DNA of 64,000 nucleotides from RGIG7213 sp045540335 (GTDB lineage: Bacteria > Bacillota > Clostridia > Oscillospirales > CAG-272), in NCBI GenBank assembly GCA_045540335.1, contig JAZQHC010000037.1, positions 1-64,000 on the forward strand. Reading direction: 5' to 3'. Each line of letters starts with the position of its first letter. The stretch's first letter is position 1. Shown one piece after another: positions 61,160-64,000 of the stretch. Both the position numbers and the translations under genes were made by a program. The notes beneath the pieces are model-generated. The model made no database searches, was not told where the DNA came from, and was given only the letters and a program-made list of their open reading frames with translations.

Positions 61160-62137
61160 ATGCTTTTTAGGATTTTTAATCTTATTCGCAGATGCTTTAA
61201 GGCACTTGTTGGTTATTTTCCGGATGCTAAAAAATTCGGTTTTAAAACCGCATTTTATATGTGGAAAGAATTCGTTTTTCCCGGAAGAAAGAATAAAAAT
61301 TATATAAATGCAGTTGCAAAATACGTCGATAAATTTCTTGAACCTCTTACGGAAAAATATAAGGCAGGCGAATGGGAAAAAAATCCTGTAAAAAAGCATG
61401 ATTTTGCCGGTAAAACACCGATATTCGTTTGTTGGTGGCAGGGGGAAGAAAAAATGCCCCCCATTGTTAAAGCTTGCTATGAAAGGCTTAAAAGCAAAAT
61501 ACCGGAAACTGCTGTTCTTTGTCTTTTAACCGAGGATAATTATACAAGCTATGTTGATCTGCCTAAAATTGTAATTGAAAAATATAACAATAAAAATATA
61601 ACTCTTGTACATTTGACAGATATTTTGAGATACGCTTTGGCGCGTACGTATGGCGGTATGTGGATAGACAGCACCGTGTTTTTAACTGACGGGTTTGAAT
61701 TTGACTTTCTTCAAAAGCCGTACTATACGCAAAGATTTAAAAGTGCCGAGGACTGCCCCGGCGAAGCTTGTATGGGCAAATGGTGCAATTTCTTCTTTTG
61801 CGGACAAACTAATAATATGTTGTTTTCGTATGTTTACGACGCACTTATATATTGGTGGGAAAAACACGATCGTCTTATTGATTATGTACTGGTTGATTAT
61901 CTTATAAGAGCTGCATATTTTAATTTACAAAATGTAAAAGCTACTATTGATGAAATACCGCCAAATAATGAAAATATGTGGAATATGATAAGACGGCTAA
62001 ATGAACCGTATGACGAGCAGCAGTTTGCAAGCCTTACCGCTTCCTGCGGCTTCTTCAAGCTTTCTTATCAAGGAAATCTGATTGAACGGTTAGCAGATGG
62101 CAGAAAAACTGTATATGCCCATATAATAGGCAAATAG
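61160..62137 (+). CDS. capsular polysaccharide synthesis protein (GT32-like)
   Basis: A 325-residue protein of the Caps_synth group of sugar transferases. Motifs: PIFVCWWQGEEKMPPIVKAC, then LTDILRYALARTYGGMWIDS with the DxD-like WIDS metal site. It starts 1 bp after mazG with GGAGG within the end of that gene. First gene of a surface-glycan set that continues off the window. Confidence 0.9.
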   Translation: MLFRIFNLIRRCFKALVGYFPDAKKFGFKTAFYMWKEFVFPGRKNKNYINAVAKYVDKFLEPLTEKYKAGEWEKNPVKKHDFAGKTPIFVCWWQGEEKMPPIVKACYERLKSKIPETAVLCLLTEDNYTSYVDLPKIVIEKYNNKNITLVHLTDILRYALARTYGGMWIDSTVFLTDGFEFDFLQKPYYTQRFKSAEDCPGEACMGKWCNFFFCGQTNNMLFSYVYDALIYWWEKHDRLIDYVLVDYLIRAAYFNLQNVKATIDEIPPNNENMWNMIRRLNEPYDEQQFASLTASCGFFKLSYQGNLIERLADGRKTVYAHIIGK

Positions 62138-62146
62138 GAGAATACA

Positions 62147-63136
62147 ATGGCTAAGGTTAGCGTGATAGTACCCGTTTATAATGCTGAAAAATATTTGTTA
62201 GACTGTGTTAAAAGCATTCAATCACAAACACACACCGACCTTGAAATAATTCTTGTTGACGATGGAAGCCCGGATAGTTGTCCGTCTATATGCGATGCAC
62301 TTGCGCAAGAGGATCAAAGAATAGTAGTTATACATAAGCAAAACGGCGGTGTTTCTTCGGCGAGAAATGCAGGACTTGATGCAATGAGCGGTGACTACGT
62401 TTGCTTTGTTGATTCTGATGATATGCTGCAGCCTGAGTTTGTATTATTTCTTTTGAAGGGTTGCGAAGAAAATAATTGTAAAATGGCATATTGCAATATG
62501 CTGCGTTTTGCCGAAACTTCGGAAATTCATGGCGTGTCACCGGTGTTTAGTGATCAAGAATCCAAGATGTTTGATACTAAATATGCGATTGAGAATTTTT
62601 TTAACACGTGGATGTGTCCGTACGTGTGTAATAAGCTAATAAAGAGCGAATTGCTTGAAAATATCCGTTTTCCCGATGCTGCACGTGCAGAAGATCTTTA
62701 TGTGGTTTTCAGCTTGCTTAAAAAAGATTTTAATATTTTCGGTATGAAGTATTGCAGGTTGTACTGTTACCGAAATACGCCCAATAGTGCGATGACTAAT
62801 AAGAGCCTCGCTGTTGACGATATAAAAATCAGGCTTAACGTATTTGAATGGCTAAGAATGCTGAAGGGATGCGAACGTACAAAGTACCGATTTGCAACAC
62901 AAACTCGTGGGATTTTGATAGATATCATTCCCGTTCGTCCGAATAATGTTACGCCTGAATATAAAAATGAAATTTTGATGCTTGCGCGAAGATCCGTGAA
63001 GGAAATGTTTCTTGAAGTAAAGATGCCTTTTTATAAGCGAATACAATATTATTTATTGTATATTTCCCCAACTTCTTGGCTATTTGCAAGAAGAGTAATT
63101 CAAAAGGTATTTAAAATATCCATGTATAGAGGTTGA
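62147..63136 (+). CDS. GT2-family glycosyltransferase
   Basis: A 329-residue GT-A transferase with VSVIVPVYNAEKYL at the start, IILVDDGSPD, and the metal-binding FVDSDD motif near residue 85. The C-terminal 120 residues are basic and aromatic, typical of membrane-associated capsule transferases. A GGAGAA site precedes the start. Confidence 0.95.
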   Translation: MAKVSVIVPVYNAEKYLLDCVKSIQSQTHTDLEIILVDDGSPDSCPSICDALAQEDQRIVVIHKQNGGVSSARNAGLDAMSGDYVCFVDSDDMLQPEFVLFLLKGCEENNCKMAYCNMLRFAETSEIHGVSPVFSDQESKMFDTKYAIENFFNTWMCPYVCNKLIKSELLENIRFPDAARAEDLYVVFSLLKKDFNIFGMKYCRLYCYRNTPNSAMTNKSLAVDDIKIRLNVFEWLRMLKGCERTKYRFATQTRGILIDIIPVRPNNVTPEYKNEILMLARRSVKEMFLEVKMPFYKRIQYYLLYISPTSWLFARRVIQKVFKISMYRG

Positions 63137-63137
63137 T

Positions 63138-64000
63138 ATGTGTAAAGTAAGTGTCTTAATGCCTGTTTATAACAGCGAAAAGTACTTGAATAAAGCTATT
63201 GACAGCATTTTGGGACAAACCTTTGAGAACTTTGAATTTATAATAATAGACGACTGTTCTACCGATAACTCGCTTAAAATAATTGAAAGCTATACCGATA
63301 AAAGAATCAAGCTTTTGAAAAACGACGTGAATTGCGGAATATGTAAAACGCTTAACAAAGGGCTTTTGCATTGCACGGGCGAATATATTGCACGAATGGA
63401 TTCTGACGATATATCATCCTGCCAAAGATTTGAAAAGCAGGTGAAATATCTTGATGAAAACCCGCACGTAGGTGTGGTCGGCTCTTCGATAACGATAATC
63501 GACGAAAACGATCGCGAACAAAGAGTTTCGCATTTTTCGGATTCTGTTGAAAATATGCGCGTCGATATGTTTTTTGCGTGCGGCGTTGCCCACCCGTCAA
63601 CGATGATAAGAAAAGATGCGTTTGATAATGCCGGAGGATACGATCACGATTTTTCGGGCGTTGAAGACCATGAAATGTGGTGCAGAATACTTGATAAATA
63701 CCAGATCGTTTCGTTGCGCGAAACACTTCTTAAATACCGCGTTCATGAAAAACAAATAACGCAAAATCCATCCCCTCAGCTGCTTGAAAAGGTTAAGGTT
63801 ATGAAAAGACGGCAAGTAAAGCGCATATCCGCAGAGCTTACGGAAGATGAATTTCTTGCTTATTTTGATTCGTGCTGCGGACGGGGCAGGGTGGAATATA
63901 AATACGTTAGTGATCTTAATAACGCCTTTGAAAAGGTTATAAAAGCAAATTCCGTATGCAAATATTATAACGAAGATATTTTAAAATGCACCATGGCAAA
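63138..64000 (+). CDS. GT2-family glycosyltransferase, cut by the window edge
   Basis: The first 287 codons are visible with no stop. It starts MCKVSVLMPVYNSEKYLNKA, one base after the previous stop, has IIIDDCSTDNS and the metal site ARMDSDD, then HPSTMIRKDAFDNAGGY and EDHEMWCRIL. It belongs to the same GT2 family as its upstream neighbour but differs in sequence, so it likely adds another sugar to the same glycan. Confidence 0.93.
   Translation, partial: MCKVSVLMPVYNSEKYLNKAIDSILGQTFENFEFIIIDDCSTDNSLKIIESYTDKRIKLLKNDVNCGICKTLNKGLLHCTGEYIARMDSDDISSCQRFEKQVKYLDENPHVGVVGSSITIIDENDREQRVSHFSDSVENMRVDMFFACGVAHPSTMIRKDAFDNAGGYDHDFSGVEDHEMWCRILDKYQIVSLRETLLKYRVHEKQITQNPSPQLLEKVKVMKRRQVKRISAELTEDEFLAYFDSCCGRGRVEYKYVSDLNNAFEKVIKANSVCKYYNEDILKCTMA

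Overview
The window looks like a chromosomal segment of an anaerobic, spore-forming member of the Clostridia, probably an uncultured gut lineage. The evidence is a spoIIGA-sigE pair with a pro-sigma-E leader, a CotJC-like manganese catalase, a SpoVB/YabM-type flippase, a ferredoxin-linked branched-chain 2-oxoacid oxidoreductase, ECF transporter genes, a T-box leader, and consensus sigma-A promoters with 17-bp spacers. The genus assignment is inference only. I see no prophage, insertion sequence or CRISPR array.

Positions 1-3575 form an accessory strip of small, self-contained units. Each has its own promoter, one or two small genes (DUF4303-like, four-helix-bundle, XRE, an orphan, a 2-TM peptide, a zinc ribbon), and structured repeats between units. 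Two 146-bp direct repeats (682-827 and 1912-2057) are each followed by a hairpin of different sequence but the same shape. Tandem hairpin arrays with constant linkers lie at 880-1040, 2100-2204, 2819-2920, 5144-5244 and 14222-14311. A related multi-arm inverted repeat lies at 31881-32020.

Positions 3594-16368 are mostly core metabolism: pyruvate kinase, an orphan LytTR regulator divergent from a membrane protein, and a minus-strand operon (ATPase, ferredoxin, VorB, TPP subunit, gamma subunit, ispD, ispF). Then come a manganese catalase, a lipoprotein 5'-nucleotidase with a C-terminal OB-like domain, and a secreted ricin-lectin/EEP protein. At 16650-16905 a T-box leader, tentatively isoleucine-specific, precedes a three-part XRE-cupin-acyl-CoA synthetase. 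Together with the VOR operon this suggests salvage of branched-chain acids into branched-chain amino acids.

Positions 19336-31866 hold an XRE-membrane protein, ychF, tRNA-Thr(GGT), a Gfo/Idh/MocA oxidoreductase, sigE and spoIIGA, and a 2312-residue cyclic-beta-glucan-synthase-like protein. Positions 32021-43250 are almost all minus strand: an ECF transporter, uvrC, HPr, an operon of rimM-trmD-polymerase-DUF4330-DUF4330, a SLOG-type pseudogene broken by one stop codon, and plsY.

Positions 43428-45154 encode a two-component system with 11-bp-spaced direct repeats at both ends of the operon. From 45415 to the right edge is one long plus-strand series: cdaA-cdaR (c-di-AMP), an FAD protein, RseC-like, recJ, rel (ppGpp), dtd, hemZ, a nucleoside-kinase-like protein, an AcsE-like methyltransferase, an MTA/SAH deaminase-like amidohydrolase, a flippase, mazG and three glycosyltransferases. 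The last glycosyltransferase runs off the window.
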